Source of the DNA: Brevifilum sp029548365
Lineage (GTDB): Bacteria; Chloroflexota; Anaerolineae; Anaerolineales; Anaerolineaceae
Length of the DNA stretch: 64,000 nt
Direction of reading: 5' to 3'
Assembly: GCA_035376985.1 (NCBI GenBank)
Contig: DAOSSA010000010.1
Coordinates: 5,247-69,246, forward strand
In this document: piece after piece, positions 33,701 to 41,208 of the stretch
How the letters are laid out: the number at the start of each line of letters is the position of its first letter
How positions within the stretch are numbered: position 1 is the first letter of the stretch
Program-made: the position numbers and the translations under genes
The notes under the pieces: generated by a model
The model's input: only the letters and a program-made list of their open reading frames with translations
Told to the model about the DNA's origin: nothing
Database searches by the model: none

Positions 33701-34596
33701 AACAAGTCTTCATGATCAAAAGCGTTTTTTGCATCGGATTGAATATCAAGAACCCCAAAAATGCGATTTTCTACTTTAAGTGGGATGACAACTTCAGCCC
33801 GGGTCGCAACCAAAGAATCGACGGAGTGATATCGCGGTTCTTTGGTTACATCATTTGCCACCAATTCCAAACCTGTTTGTGCAACATAGCCAATGATGTG
33901 TTCCCCAAGGGCAAACCCGGGGTGCTCGTCCTGTTCAAATTCAGGTCGTTTGCTTTCATCAGACCCAGCACTGGCTTTAAAATGTAGCCTTCCAGTATCA
34001 TCCTGGATCAGGAAGACTGCCACATAATAATAATTGAAGGCTTCCTGAATCAGCCTGGATAATTCCTGGGTTAATCGGTTGAGGTCAGTGATCTGTGAAA
34101 CCCGCATGGTGACTGACCAAACCAGTTTCAACTGCTTCTGCTGCCAATGTTGGAGTTGAACCTGCAAGGTTGAAAAAATTGCCAGCCCAGCGACTGCCGA
34201 GTATTGTTCCAGGACGGAAACTTCCTGGTCTGTGAAGGGAATATTTCGTGACAAAATCAGCTTCCCAAAGTCTTCATCTCCCTGAGACAGTGGAAAGACC
34301 ACCCAATAAACCTCTTCTTTTCCGAAGGTATGAGCCCTTGCCAATCCTGGGGATTGGTTTTCAGTAAATGCAACTGGATCAAAGGGAAGATTAATACGCT
34401 TGGTTCTTGAAGTATTTGATTTATGCGGTGTTTTCAACCAGATATAAACGGAGGTTGTAAAATGCTCTTGGAAAAAAACCTCTAAAAATCCGATTTGCCC
34501 GGAGTACTCACGAAACGATGCCAATTGTTCAAAAAAACTGATCAGCGTTTCGATAGTGAGCAAATGGAGAACCCCGGAAGGTTTTTTGGTATCCAA
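30727..34596 (-). CDS. Six-GAF SpoIIE/RsbU-type PP2C phosphatase
   Basis: This 1289-residue soluble protein has about six successive GAF-like domains (approximately 20-150, 170-325, 345-500, 515-680, 690-860, 880-1040). They are joined by helical linkers such as LADNIAIAIEGVRLY. A C-terminal PP2C domain follows (about 1065-1275). The phosphatase shows QVGGDFYDFFILPDGRLAFLIADVSDKG, LSYTNAGHNPP and LVLYTDGVTEA, with the metal-binding Asp residues present. It should dephosphorylate the STAS protein encoded two genes upstream. The number of sensory domains is high; the ligands are unknown. Its start lies 4 nt after the anti-sigma kinase stop. Confidence 0.9.
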   Translation of the reverse strand: MDTKKPSGVLHLLTIETLISFFEQLASFREYSGQIGFLEVFFQEHFTTSVYIWLKTPHKSNTSRTKRINLPFDPVAFTENQSPGLARAHTFGKEEVYWVVFPLSQGDEDFGKLILSRNIPFTDQEVSVLEQYSAVAGLAIFSTLQVQLQHWQQKQLKLVWSVTMRVSQITDLNRLTQELSRLIQEAFNYYYVAVFLIQDDTGRLHFKASAGSDESKRPEFEQDEHPGFALGEHIIGYVAQTGLELVANDVTKEPRYHSVDSLVATRAEVVIPLKVENRIFGVLDIQSDAKNAFDHEDLLVLRALADNIAIAIEGVRLYQYAQKRAEQLAIVGNVSRAVTHLLDIDELLQKTVTLIHDRFKFPYVHLYTIDPVHQQISFKAGSGSRTKFYQKAEISFNINSEMGVLSWVAQHGQTLRVDDVNQEPLFLPAPILPSIEGSEMVIPLSFGDQLLGLLDLQSDETNAFSDEDQQLMETLGDNLAVAIRNARLYHSEQWRRQVAESLKDVAGLLSNNIALSDVLMAILDNLHNNLPCDVSGIWLFKDDHVSVNSLEAQGLYLAAYRISPAFSNDTLAKLTFTPDEWTKAVLTQKDPEVRKIDDPIGPIAALFNLPMDHSAITAPLTTGDEVIGMLTMIHHTAGRYGPESQKITAAFASYAAIATQNNRLYARSQEQARVSMILLQVANAIQSLTDLDELTATIVRITPMVVGVKGCALILRSSESNIFQLSAMYGITDSEEDHHEEPLILLSPPILERLLVDQAPIYVTDPQKDLNLPENIANQFVRNTLILFPLTARHDVIGAFLLANDPALSQQEQPSDIFSEERYKIVQGIMQQTAIAIDNIRLFEARQEEAYISAVLLQTAQAIVSSADLQDTLDSMVNIMPILIGIESSLIYLWDEKAGYFSTAHATTPSSVATHALLKLTYEPGDFPMLDTVFHNNRPIVHPFIETVLPPEDWDLALPDEDQIDPTPILQTHYPLLMGFPLSMKDQVFGVLLAQDDSFATNRERRFELLRGIAQQASLAIQNDRLNKEMLDRHRLEREFQLAREIQQTFLPNQIPELPGWEMDVRWDTARQVGGDFYDFFILPDGRLAFLIADVSDKGLAASLYMAVTRTILRAVALEFDSPATILEHVNDLLLENSQHGLFVTIFYGILDLNTGRLSYTNAGHNPPVVIRLQYNDVITLRKGGIALGALPDIHLPLYETTLKDGDCLVLYTDGVTEAFNLQDQMYGEERFLHVLQGLMGTSVSKVLEALEKDLDIFRDGAPLSDDTTLLAIRNTKLLSNKNGDMRSA

Positions 34597-34600
34597 GTTA

Positions 34601-35011
34601 TTATCCTTTATTCTTCTCCATCGTCAGGATATTGCCTTCAGGCATGGAAAATTCAAACAGAATGCTATCCATGAAATTTCGCATGAAGAAGACGCCTAAT
34701 CCACGTTCTTTCCGAGTTTCAAGCGGCGAAGTTAAATCCGGTTCGGGAACATCTTCCAGAATAAAGGGTTTGCCCTTGTCAATAAGGATGATTTGGATTT
34801 TGTTTTTTAAATTGTTGAATTTAATGATTATCTCTCCCAGGTTTTCACCACCATAGGCATGGTCTATGATATTCGAGCAGGCTTCATCCACTGCAATTTG
34901 GATAGCATAAACATCTTTGGGAGCGAACCCTGCAGCCTCTGCTTGTTCAATGATAAATTGGCTGATGGTTGCCAGGCTTTTATAATTTGCGGGGTATGTT
35001 TTTATTTTCAT
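34601..35011 (-). CDS. Anti-sigma factor serine kinase (RsbW/SpoIIAB-like)
   Basis: This 136-residue HATPase domain protein has an N-box DEACSNIIDHAYGG near 47-60, a G1 box DKGKPF near 92-97 and a G2 box ERGLGVFFMRNFMD near 113-126. Such kinases either bind a sigma factor or phosphorylate the STAS antagonist. It overlaps the STAS gene stop by 4 nt and is followed by the phosphatase gene, forming a complete partner-switching cassette. No sigma factor gene is adjacent, so its target is encoded elsewhere or is not a sigma factor. Confidence 0.93.
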   Translation of the reverse strand: MKIKTYPANYKSLATISQFIIEQAEAAGFAPKDVYAIQIAVDEACSNIIDHAYGGENLGEIIIKFNNLKNKIQIILIDKGKPFILEDVPEPDLTSPLETRKERGLGVFFMRNFMDSILFEFSMPEGNILTMEKNKG

Positions 35012-35358
35012 TTAACAGATCTCGAGAAGTAAATTTTGGCAGAATCAAAATCCTGAAAGAATTTAAAAATGGTATTGAAGCCAGCCATTTCAAAACTTTT
35101 AAAAATAAGCTCTGGTACGTGTAAAAAGATGATTTCTCCTTTGTTTTGCCTGATAAATTCGTGTTGGTGTTTCACAAAGTTAAGCATGCCAGAACTAGAG
35201 ATAAAATTCACATTCAGCAAATCCACGATGATATTATAATGGTCATCATTCAGCAGAACCTTTAACACAGTTTCAAAGTGAGGTATTGTGAGACTATCGA
35301 TCCTACCTGTTATTTCAATCCGATCACAGTTGTGATGTTGGCTAACAATTATTTCCAT
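35008..35358 (-). CDS. STAS-domain anti-anti-sigma factor (RsbV-like)
   Basis: The 116-residue single STAS domain includes IIVDLLNVNFISSSGMLNFV, where the central Ser of SSSGM near residue 57 is the expected phosphorylation site. Unphosphorylated, it would sequester the neighbouring kinase. It is the first gene of the three-gene module and has an extended -10 about 35 nt upstream. Confidence 0.93.
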   Translation of the reverse strand: MEIIVSQHHNCDRIEITGRIDSLTIPHFETVLKVLLNDDHYNIIVDLLNVNFISSSGMLNFVKHQHEFIRQNKGEIIFLHVPELIFKSFEMAGFNTIFKFFQDFDSAKIYFSRSVK

Positions 35359-35391
35359 GTTTTATCTTGGTTTGTGATTGATCATTGGTGA

Positions 35392-35400
35392 ATTATATCA
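35392..35400 (-). promoter_or_regulatory. Extended -10 promoter of the partner-switching operon
   Basis: On the minus strand this reads TGATATAAT, a TG-N-TATAAT extended -10. It would start transcription about 27 nt before the STAS start codon. No clear -35 is visible. Confidence 0.55.
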
Positions 35401-35512
35401 TGATGCATCCTGAGTTTTAAAAAAGGTGCACACCTGAACAGTTTTTAGATCCGAACCGGAAATTGGTCGCTAATTTTGAATACAGACCGGTCAGCTCAAA
35501 GAGAGGAACACC

Positions 35513-36220
35513 ATGGCAAACGATAAAGTTGGATACCGCATTAAGGATATTGAACAGTCACAACGCCCACGAGAGCGCTTGGAGAAACAGGGAGCCAGTG
35601 TCCTCAATGATGCAGAGCTGCTGGCGATCTTGTTGCGTGTTGGGACACATGGAATGAGCGCGGTGCAAATGGGGCAACGAATGCTGTATCATTTTGAGGG
35701 ATTGGAAGGATTGCAGCGGGCTATGTTTGCTGAGTTATGCCAAATTGAAGGTGTAGGACCAGCTAAAGCCGCTCAAATAAAAGCAGCAATCGAGTTGGGA
35801 ACTCGAATAGCAAAAAAACAACCAGAAGAGCGGGGTTTGATCACCAGCCCTCAAGATGTTGCGGACCGGGTTCAGTATAAAATGGCCCACTTTGAGCAAG
35901 AGGAATTGTGGATCTTACTGCTGGACACCCGGAATCACCATATCCGGACAGAGCAACTTTATCGGGGCTCGCTAAACGCTTCTACGATAAGACCAGCAGA
36001 GATTTATAAATCCGGAATCCGTCACAATGCGGCCTCTCTGATTATTGTCCACAACCACCCGAGTGGCGATCCCTCGCCCAGTCCTGAGGATATTCATCTG
36101 ACTCGAATGTTGATTGAAGCAGGGAATATGCTTGAATTGCCGGTTTTGGACCATGTGGTGGTTGGCACAAAGGGTTTTGTTTCTATAAAATCGTTGCATC
36201 CGGAGTTGTGGCCGTCTTGA
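35513..36220 (+). CDS. radC: RadC-family JAB/MPN protein
   Basis: The 235-residue protein has an N-terminal helix-hairpin-helix region (about 10-90: RPRERLEKQGASVLNDAELLAILLRVG, then CQIEGVGPAKAAQIKAAIELG). Its C-terminal MPN domain carries the JAMM zinc motif HNHPSGDPSPSPED (about 178-191). The historical DNA-repair role of RadC is doubtful; the domain resembles a metallopeptidase or deubiquitinase-like enzyme. GAGAGGA precedes the ATG. It diverges from the STAS operon and converges on prs across a spacer with a perfect inverted repeat. Confidence 0.95.
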   Translation: MANDKVGYRIKDIEQSQRPRERLEKQGASVLNDAELLAILLRVGTHGMSAVQMGQRMLYHFEGLEGLQRAMFAELCQIEGVGPAKAAQIKAAIELGTRIAKKQPEERGLITSPQDVADRVQYKMAHFEQEELWILLLDTRNHHIRTEQLYRGSLNASTIRPAEIYKSGIRHNAASLIIVHNHPSGDPSPSPEDIHLTRMLIEAGNMLELPVLDHVVVGTKGFVSIKSLHPELWPS

Positions 36221-36358
36221 GTTTTGAATTGGCGTCACGAAAATCATCAGGGTACAGGGCAGTTAAGCAAACCTTTTCCCCACGGGATGGGTGAATAAAA
36301 CAAATTTGCTGCGGATGTAGTATCGTTCTGAAAAAGTTTTTGGGCTGGGCATCTAAAC

Positions 36359-36393
36359 CGATATTGTTGAGTAAGTTGACCTCAACAATATCG
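36359..36393. repeat. 13-bp perfect inverted repeat between radC and prs
   Basis: CGATATTGTTGAG (36359-36371) and CTCAACAATATCG (36381-36393) are exact reverse complements around a 9-nt centre. There is no T-run on either side, so it is not a standard intrinsic terminator. It lies in the 276-nt convergent spacer 36221-36496, which otherwise shows nothing I can identify. Confidence 0.7.
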
Positions 36394-36496
36394 TGATCCG
36401 CATCGTACGGTTATGCGAGTCAATTTTCAACCACACTCAAACCACTGCCTTAAACCAAATCAAAACCTTTAGAGTCCAATTTCATTGGGCTGTGTT

Positions 36497-37447
36497 TTAT
36501 GTCAACACCAACAAATTGGAAAGGCTTTTACCGTGATAAATTCGATCAATAATTTTTGCTAATAAAGGCGCAATTGAGAGGATTTCGAGTTTCGGAACAC
36601 GTTTTTCTAATGGAATGTGAATAGTATTGGTCACGACCAATTTCTCAATCCGATCATCATTGTTGAGGTACTCGATGGCGGTTGGCAAGAGGACGGGATG
36701 GGTAATCGCGAAATAGGCTTTTCCAACCGCGCCAGCATTGTATAGCGAATCTAACTGAAGCATGACGCTTCCGCTGGCCATGAGATCGTCGATGATGATC
36801 GGGCTTTTTCCACGAATGTCGCCCACAACATGGGTTGTGTGTGTTTCCGTAGCTGAGTCGCGGCGTTTATGCATCACCACCAGGGGGAGGCCAACTTGTT
36901 CTGCATACTTGCCAGCAACATCAGCACGACCGACATCCGGACTGACGATGACATAATTTTTAAAGCGCTCTTCTTTGAAGTAAGACGTCAATACCGGGAT
37001 GGCTGAAAGCGGATCCACCGGGATGTTGAAAAATCCCTGGATAGCTGTGTTGTGAATATCCATATAGATCACCCGGTCAGCTCCCATGGTCTCGAGCATG
37101 TTTGCGACGACCCGGGCACTGATCGCTTCCCTGCCCTTTGCCATTCGATCCTGGCGTGCGTAAGGAAAATAGGGAATGAGCACACTGACCGAATGTGCGC
37201 TGGCGCGTCTGAAAGCATCAAGATACATCATTAATTCCATAAGATGCTCGTTTACGGGAGCGCTGCATGGTTGGACGATAAAAATATCCTGATCACGAAC
37301 GACTTCATCGATGGTGATATAGGTCTCGCTATCGGGAAAGATAGTCGTGGTTGATCGACCCATAGGGACTTTCAAAATTTCTGCAATTTCCTTTGCCAAT
37401 TCCGGGTGAGCATTTCCCGAGAAGATCCGTAACGTGTTTTTCGCCAT
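36497..37447 (-). CDS. prs: Ribose-phosphate pyrophosphokinase
   Basis: The enzyme has 316 residues from ATG 37447 (MAKNTLRIFSGNAHPELA), which has GAAAGG 5 nt upstream; the open frame extends 15 codons further. It makes PRPP from ribose-5-phosphate and ATP. Conserved parts include PVNEHLMELMMYLDAFRRASA, LIPYFPYARQDRMAKGREAIS and MDIHNTAIQGFF. The PRPP-binding loop reads IIIDDLMASGSVM, differing from the usual DDxxDTxGT, and the N-terminal FSDGE is FPDSE. The fold call is secure, but these differences suggest a divergent subclass. It diverges from zwf, which fits pentose-phosphate supply. Confidence 0.9.
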   Translation of the reverse strand: MAKNTLRIFSGNAHPELAKEIAEILKVPMGRSTTTIFPDSETYITIDEVVRDQDIFIVQPCSAPVNEHLMELMMYLDAFRRASAHSVSVLIPYFPYARQDRMAKGREAISARVVANMLETMGADRVIYMDIHNTAIQGFFNIPVDPLSAIPVLTSYFKEERFKNYVIVSPDVGRADVAGKYAEQVGLPLVVMHKRRDSATETHTTHVVGDIRGKSPIIIDDLMASGSVMLQLDSLYNAGAVGKAYFAITHPVLLPTAIEYLNNDDRIEKLVVTNTIHIPLEKRVPKLEILSIAPLLAKIIDRIYHGKSLSNLLVLT

Positions 37448-37495
37448 CTTTGCCTTTCTTATGCTGCCGTATTTCGAAATATTTGTTGGCACTCT

Positions 37496-37503
37496 TATTA
37501 TAA
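37496..37503. promoter_or_regulatory. Palindromic -10 element between prs and zwf
   Basis: ATTATAAT is self-complementary and gives TATAAT on both strands (37498-37503 plus, 37496-37501 minus). The minus-strand start would fall near 37489, about 42 nt before the prs start codon. Further plus-strand signals, such as TAGAAT at 37678-37683, lie closer to zwf. Confidence 0.5.
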
Positions 37504-37536
37504 TCGATGCTCATGTGAAAAAATGAAGATTTGTTA

Positions 37537-37563
37537 TCTACAACAATGAATATTTCAGTTGTA
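37537..37563. repeat. Short inverted repeat in the prs-zwf spacer
   Basis: CTACAAC (37537-37543) and GTTGTAG (37557-37563) are perfect reverse complements around 13 nt. The repeat lies upstream of both divergent genes. It could be an operator or part of a leader RNA; nothing else supports either reading. Confidence 0.35.
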
Positions 37564-37735
37564 GGAAATAAGTCAGGAATTAACCTCCAAATGCAATCCA
37601 AATTTATCGAAAATCGTCATCCACATTCATTTTCAAATTGTTCCCGGGGAAAACACAATACCCTTCAGGGATTCAGGTAGAATTGTGTCCTAAAGAAAGT
37701 AATTATTCCGAGGATCAACAGCTTTGGAGTTCATA

Positions 37736-39238
37736 ATGGATACTATAAAAGTAGAAAAACTTCCATGTAACGAAAGCGTTGCGATTGTAATTTTTGGTAT
37801 CACGGGCGACCTTTCGCACAGAAAACTGGTGCCTGCGCTATATGAAAACGCAAAATCCAATCATCTGCCTCAGCTGTTTCATATCATCGGTTTTGCCAGA
37901 CGCCCATGGGATGATCAAAAAATGAGGGAAGTATTAAGCCAGGGGGTAAGGGATTTTGCCCGCACTCAACCTGTTGACGAAAAAGTGCTCAGCCAACTCG
38001 TAGAACGAACGCATTATATTGAGTCGGCATTTCAGGACCGAGCGGGTTATGCACAGTTAGGCAAGATTTTGAGTGATTTAGGTATAAAAAACACACTTTT
38101 CTACCTGGCAACTCCGCCGGGTGAATACGCTGGTATCGTTGAAAATATCGGTCAATCGGATTTAGAGTTTTGTCCTGGTGGATGGCGACGTATCGTGGTT
38201 GAAAAACCTTTCGGGCATGATCTGAAATCAGCACAATTGCTCGATGAATCACTTCATGCTGTTTTTCAAGAGAACCAAATATACCGAATGGATCATTACC
38301 TGGGCAAAGAAACTGTTCAAAATATTCTCGCTTTCAGGTTTGGCAACGGAATTTTTGAACCGCTCTGGAATCGTAATAATATCGATCATATCCAAATCAC
38401 TATGGCAGAATCGGAAGGCGTGGGAACCCGGGCAGGGTATTATGACCGTGCAGGCGTGGTCAGAGATGTGTTCCAGAATCACCTGCTACAGCTTTTGTCT
38501 CTCACAGCCATGGAGGCGCCGGCGGTATTCAGCGCAAAGGCAGTTAGAGATGAAAAGGTCAAAGTACTTAATTCCATCAGTGATATCAAAGGCGAATCGG
38601 CAATAGAAAACACCCTTCGCGCTCAGTATGTATCCGGTACGATTAATGGGGAACGCGTGCCCAGTTATCGTGATGAAGCAAATATTGATCCAGTATCGAT
38701 TACAGAGACTTTCATGGCTGCCCGTTTATTTGTCAACAACTGGCGTTGGGCTGGAGTTCCTTTTTATTTACGTTCAGGAAAACGCTTACCGAAACGAGTG
38801 ACAGAGATTGCGATTCAATTCACTCAAATCCCACTGACCTTGTTTGGGCAACCCAATTTGGCTGGAGAGGCGCCGAATGTGCTGGTCTTGCACATTCAGC
38901 CAGATGAGGGGATCACATTATTTTTAGGCGCCAAAGTGCCTGGTGGGGCTATGCACATTGAGCCTGTTGAAATGCGCTTCAGTTATGCGGAAACCTTTGG
39001 TGATTCACACCCCGATGCGTATGAGCGGTTGTTACTTGACTGTTTGCAGGGAGATGCAACGCTTTTCAATCGCAGTGATGAAGTGATGGAAGCCTGGCGG
39101 TTAACGCAGGGAATTATTGATGCATGGGGGTCGCAGAGTTTAGAAAATTTACCCGTTTATGAAGCTGGTACCCAGGGACCACACGGTGCGGACGATTTTA
39201 TTCTGCGCCATAGTCGTCGCTGGCGGAAGATCAAATGA
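37736..39238 (+). CDS. zwf: Glucose-6-phosphate 1-dehydrogenase
   Basis: The enzyme has 500 residues from ATG 37736 (MDTIKVEKLP), with GGAG 6 nt upstream. It oxidises glucose-6-phosphate to 6-phosphogluconolactone with NAD(P)+. The dinucleotide loop IFGITGDLSHRKLVPALY, the RIVVEKPFGHDLKSA segment and the substrate/catalytic motif YRMDHYLGKETVQN near residue 180 are all canonical. Length is standard. No 6-phosphogluconolactonase or gnd follows, so the rest of the pathway lies elsewhere. It is divergent from prs. Confidence 0.97.
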   Translation: MDTIKVEKLPCNESVAIVIFGITGDLSHRKLVPALYENAKSNHLPQLFHIIGFARRPWDDQKMREVLSQGVRDFARTQPVDEKVLSQLVERTHYIESAFQDRAGYAQLGKILSDLGIKNTLFYLATPPGEYAGIVENIGQSDLEFCPGGWRRIVVEKPFGHDLKSAQLLDESLHAVFQENQIYRMDHYLGKETVQNILAFRFGNGIFEPLWNRNNIDHIQITMAESEGVGTRAGYYDRAGVVRDVFQNHLLQLLSLTAMEAPAVFSAKAVRDEKVKVLNSISDIKGESAIENTLRAQYVSGTINGERVPSYRDEANIDPVSITETFMAARLFVNNWRWAGVPFYLRSGKRLPKRVTEIAIQFTQIPLTLFGQPNLAGEAPNVLVLHIQPDEGITLFLGAKVPGGAMHIEPVEMRFSYAETFGDSHPDAYERLLLDCLQGDATLFNRSDEVMEAWRLTQGIIDAWGSQSLENLPVYEAGTQGPHGADDFILRHSRRWRKIK

Positions 39239-39291
39239 ATTTCTGGAATAAAATTTAACTCTTTACTGCGCTTGTTTTTAAATCTTAGATG

Positions 39292-39891
39292 CTAACTTCC
39301 CGATGGTAACGGGCTCTGACAGTTAGGGCAGATTCGATCTAAAGAGCTGACAATAAATCCGCAATTTAAACAAGCGGTTGGTTGGATATCCCCCAAAGGC
39401 GCTCCGCAAGCGATACAACGGCTTTCTCCTGGCGGGTTGGCTGTATTACAATATGGACAAACATATCGTTTGAGTCTATCAGAAAGGTCTTTTCCAAGTC
39501 CATATTGCTGAAGGGTTCGTTCGATGACCTCCCAAACCTCTTCGCTCAACTGAAGTGATTCAATGTCCTGGGCAATATCATCAAGACGCCCGATGAGTGA
39601 AAACGGGTTGCGGATTGCTCGCAAAGCGGTTTCACCCAGGCTGGCAGCCACGCCCATCCAGGCTTGTTTGCCAACCTGAACCGATATCCCATCATCAACC
39701 CTGTGTATCGTGATCGTTAACGCTGTTTGGCCGCCTGAACGCTGGAAACGGCGAGTGGCGATTTGCAAGGCGATTTGTGGGTCGCGCCCAATTTGCTGGA
39801 CCTGGTAAGCCCCGCGATGATAATATGCGATCAGATCCCGGGCGATATCGCTTGGATTGATATCACCATGGTAAATGCGAGTAATGGGCAT
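39292..39891 (-). CDS. Protein with C-terminal double zinc ribbon
   Basis: The N-terminal 130 residues of this 199-residue protein form an unrecognised alpha/beta domain (ALQIATRRFQRSGGQTALTITIHRVDDGISVQVG). The C-terminus carries two zinc ribbons, CPYC/CIAC (about 146-162) and CLNC/CPNC (about 174-192). No transmembrane helix is visible. The family occurs in Anaerolineae-like genomes as far as I recall, with no known function. It diverges from the SH3-domain gene and shares a palindromic -10 with it. Confidence 0.65.
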   Translation of the reverse strand: MPITRIYHGDINPSDIARDLIAYYHRGAYQVQQIGRDPQIALQIATRRFQRSGGQTALTITIHRVDDGISVQVGKQAWMGVAASLGETALRAIRNPFSLIGRLDDIAQDIESLQLSEEVWEVIERTLQQYGLGKDLSDRLKRYVCPYCNTANPPGESRCIACGAPLGDIQPTACLNCGFIVSSLDRICPNCQSPLPSGS

Positions 39892-39955
39892 GATTTGACC
39901 TTCCTGACTAGCGTTTTCAGATAGTAATGACCAACTTTCTTAATGCACCGCCATA

Positions 39956-39965
39956 GATTATAATC
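39956..39965. promoter_or_regulatory. Palindromic -10 element between the zinc-ribbon and SH3 genes
   Basis: GATTATAATC is a 10-bp perfect palindrome containing TATAAT on each strand (39959-39964 plus, 39957-39962 minus). The plus-strand start would be near 39971, about 21 nt before the SH3 gene ATG at 39992. Confidence 0.5.
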
Positions 39966-39991
39966 CGTTTGTCTGAATGTTAAGGAGAAAT

Positions 39992-40627
39992 ATGAGATAT
40001 CCAAAGCAAATTCGCTGGAATAGGGCTGTCTTGTTGGTTTTTTCGGTAATATTGTTGTTCTTGCTCAGCCTTTACAACCCGGTGATGGGTGAACCCTTAG
40101 CACAACAGCCTACCGGGGTATTGGCAACAGTGACCAGTACACCTCGTGGGCCATACGTTGTTGTTAATCCGCTTACAGCGACAGATACACAAATTAATGT
40201 TCGCGCAGGTCCTAACGCGCTTACAGAAAAGGTCGGCATTTTGCTGATTAATCAAGAGGCTAATGCGATTGGCCGTTATGGAGATTGGATCCAAATTGAA
40301 TACCCGGGTGCTCGTGGCGGGGTTGCGTGGGTCTATGCTAACCTGGTTACACTTTATGGGGGAGACCTTCCGTTGGTTGAGCCACCGCCCACCTCAACGC
40401 CCAATGTGACCCGAACCGTTGATCCAACCCTGGCAGCACAATTTTTAATTACCCCAGATGCCACGCGGTTGCCCACATTTACCGAGCCAGCGCCGCTTGA
40501 GATCCCGACGTTTGAGTCATCCGAAGATTCCTTCAGTGTGGCCAGTCTGCCTATGGGATTAATTATTATCGGACTTGGCGCCCTGGGCGTTTTTCTGGGT
40601 GTAATTGCATTAATCAGCGGGCGTTAA
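39992..40627 (+). CDS. Exported bacterial SH3-domain protein with two membrane anchors
   Basis: The protein has 211 residues from ATG 39992, chosen because AAGGAGA (39983-39989) lies at correct spacing; ATG 39977 overlaps that site. A signal anchor (about 12-30) is followed by an SH3b domain (about 55-125: INVRAGPNALTEKVGILL, GDWIQIEYPGARGGVAWVYANLV). A Pro/Thr-rich linker and a C-terminal transmembrane helix (about 185-208) complete it. SH3b domains bind peptidoglycan or cell-surface ligands. It ends at the convergent esterase gene with a 4-nt overlap. Confidence 0.75.
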   Translation: MRYPKQIRWNRAVLLVFSVILLFLLSLYNPVMGEPLAQQPTGVLATVTSTPRGPYVVVNPLTATDTQINVRAGPNALTEKVGILLINQEANAIGRYGDWIQIEYPGARGGVAWVYANLVTLYGGDLPLVEPPPTSTPNVTRTVDPTLAAQFLITPDATRLPTFTEPAPLEIPTFESSEDSFSVASLPMGLIIIGLGALGVFLGVIALISGR

Positions 40628-41108
40628 GCAAAAAAAGCACCTAATCCTGAAAAGCAATTAGAACTTAATTTATGACCGATTTCTGCTTCGCAGAAGGTGA
40701 TCTGGGCGTTGTTCTTCCTCAGGAATGCTGCAGCCTGGTGTGCTTTTGTTATGGGGATAATCTCATCCTTTGTCCCATGAGCGATAAAGAAGCGTTTGTT
40801 TTTAATCACGTTCCCATCGATTTGTGCCTGCCAGGCGTAAGGAATGAAGCCTGCCAGTGCTGCAACACGATTAATCCTGTCCGGTTGAAGAAAAGCCAGG
40901 GCATAGGCGACGACTGCCCCCTGGCTGAAACCCATCAGGTCATATTTATCTGAATGGATGTCCTGCTTCTTCAGCCAATGGTCGACGGTTATAAGCAATT
41001 GATCGGAAAACTGGCGGTAAACATCGATATTTGGCCATTGAGAAGCAATCTCGTGCCAAACATACTGGTTTTTGCTGTGCTGAATGGGAGCACGTAGCGC
41101 AATCAGCA
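40624..41108 (-). CDS. Carboxylesterase/phospholipase-like alpha/beta hydrolase (5' end lost in gap)
   Basis: The visible 161 C-terminal residues have the nucleophile elbow GFSQG (DLMGFSQGAVVAYALAF), the Asp loop HGTKDEIIP and the catalytic His in EIGHKLS, a complete Ser-Asp-His triad. This fits the small carboxylesterase (YpfH/lysophospholipase-like) family of about 200-220 residues, so roughly 40-60 N-terminal residues are missing in the run of N. The apparent in-frame continuation into the patatin gene is produced by the 100-N spacer and should not be taken as a fusion. Confidence 0.8.
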
Positions 41109-41208
41109 NNNNNNNNNNNNNNNNNNNNNNNNNNNNNNNNNNNNNNNNNNNNNNNNNNNNNNNNNNNNNNNNNNNNNNNNNNNNNNNNNNNNNNNNNNNN
41201 NNNNNNNN
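41109..41208. other. Assembly gap of 100 N
   Basis: Exactly 100 ambiguous bases mark a scaffold join of unknown true length. It interrupts the end of the patatin gene and the start of the esterase gene. Further genes may be missing here. Confidence 0.99.
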
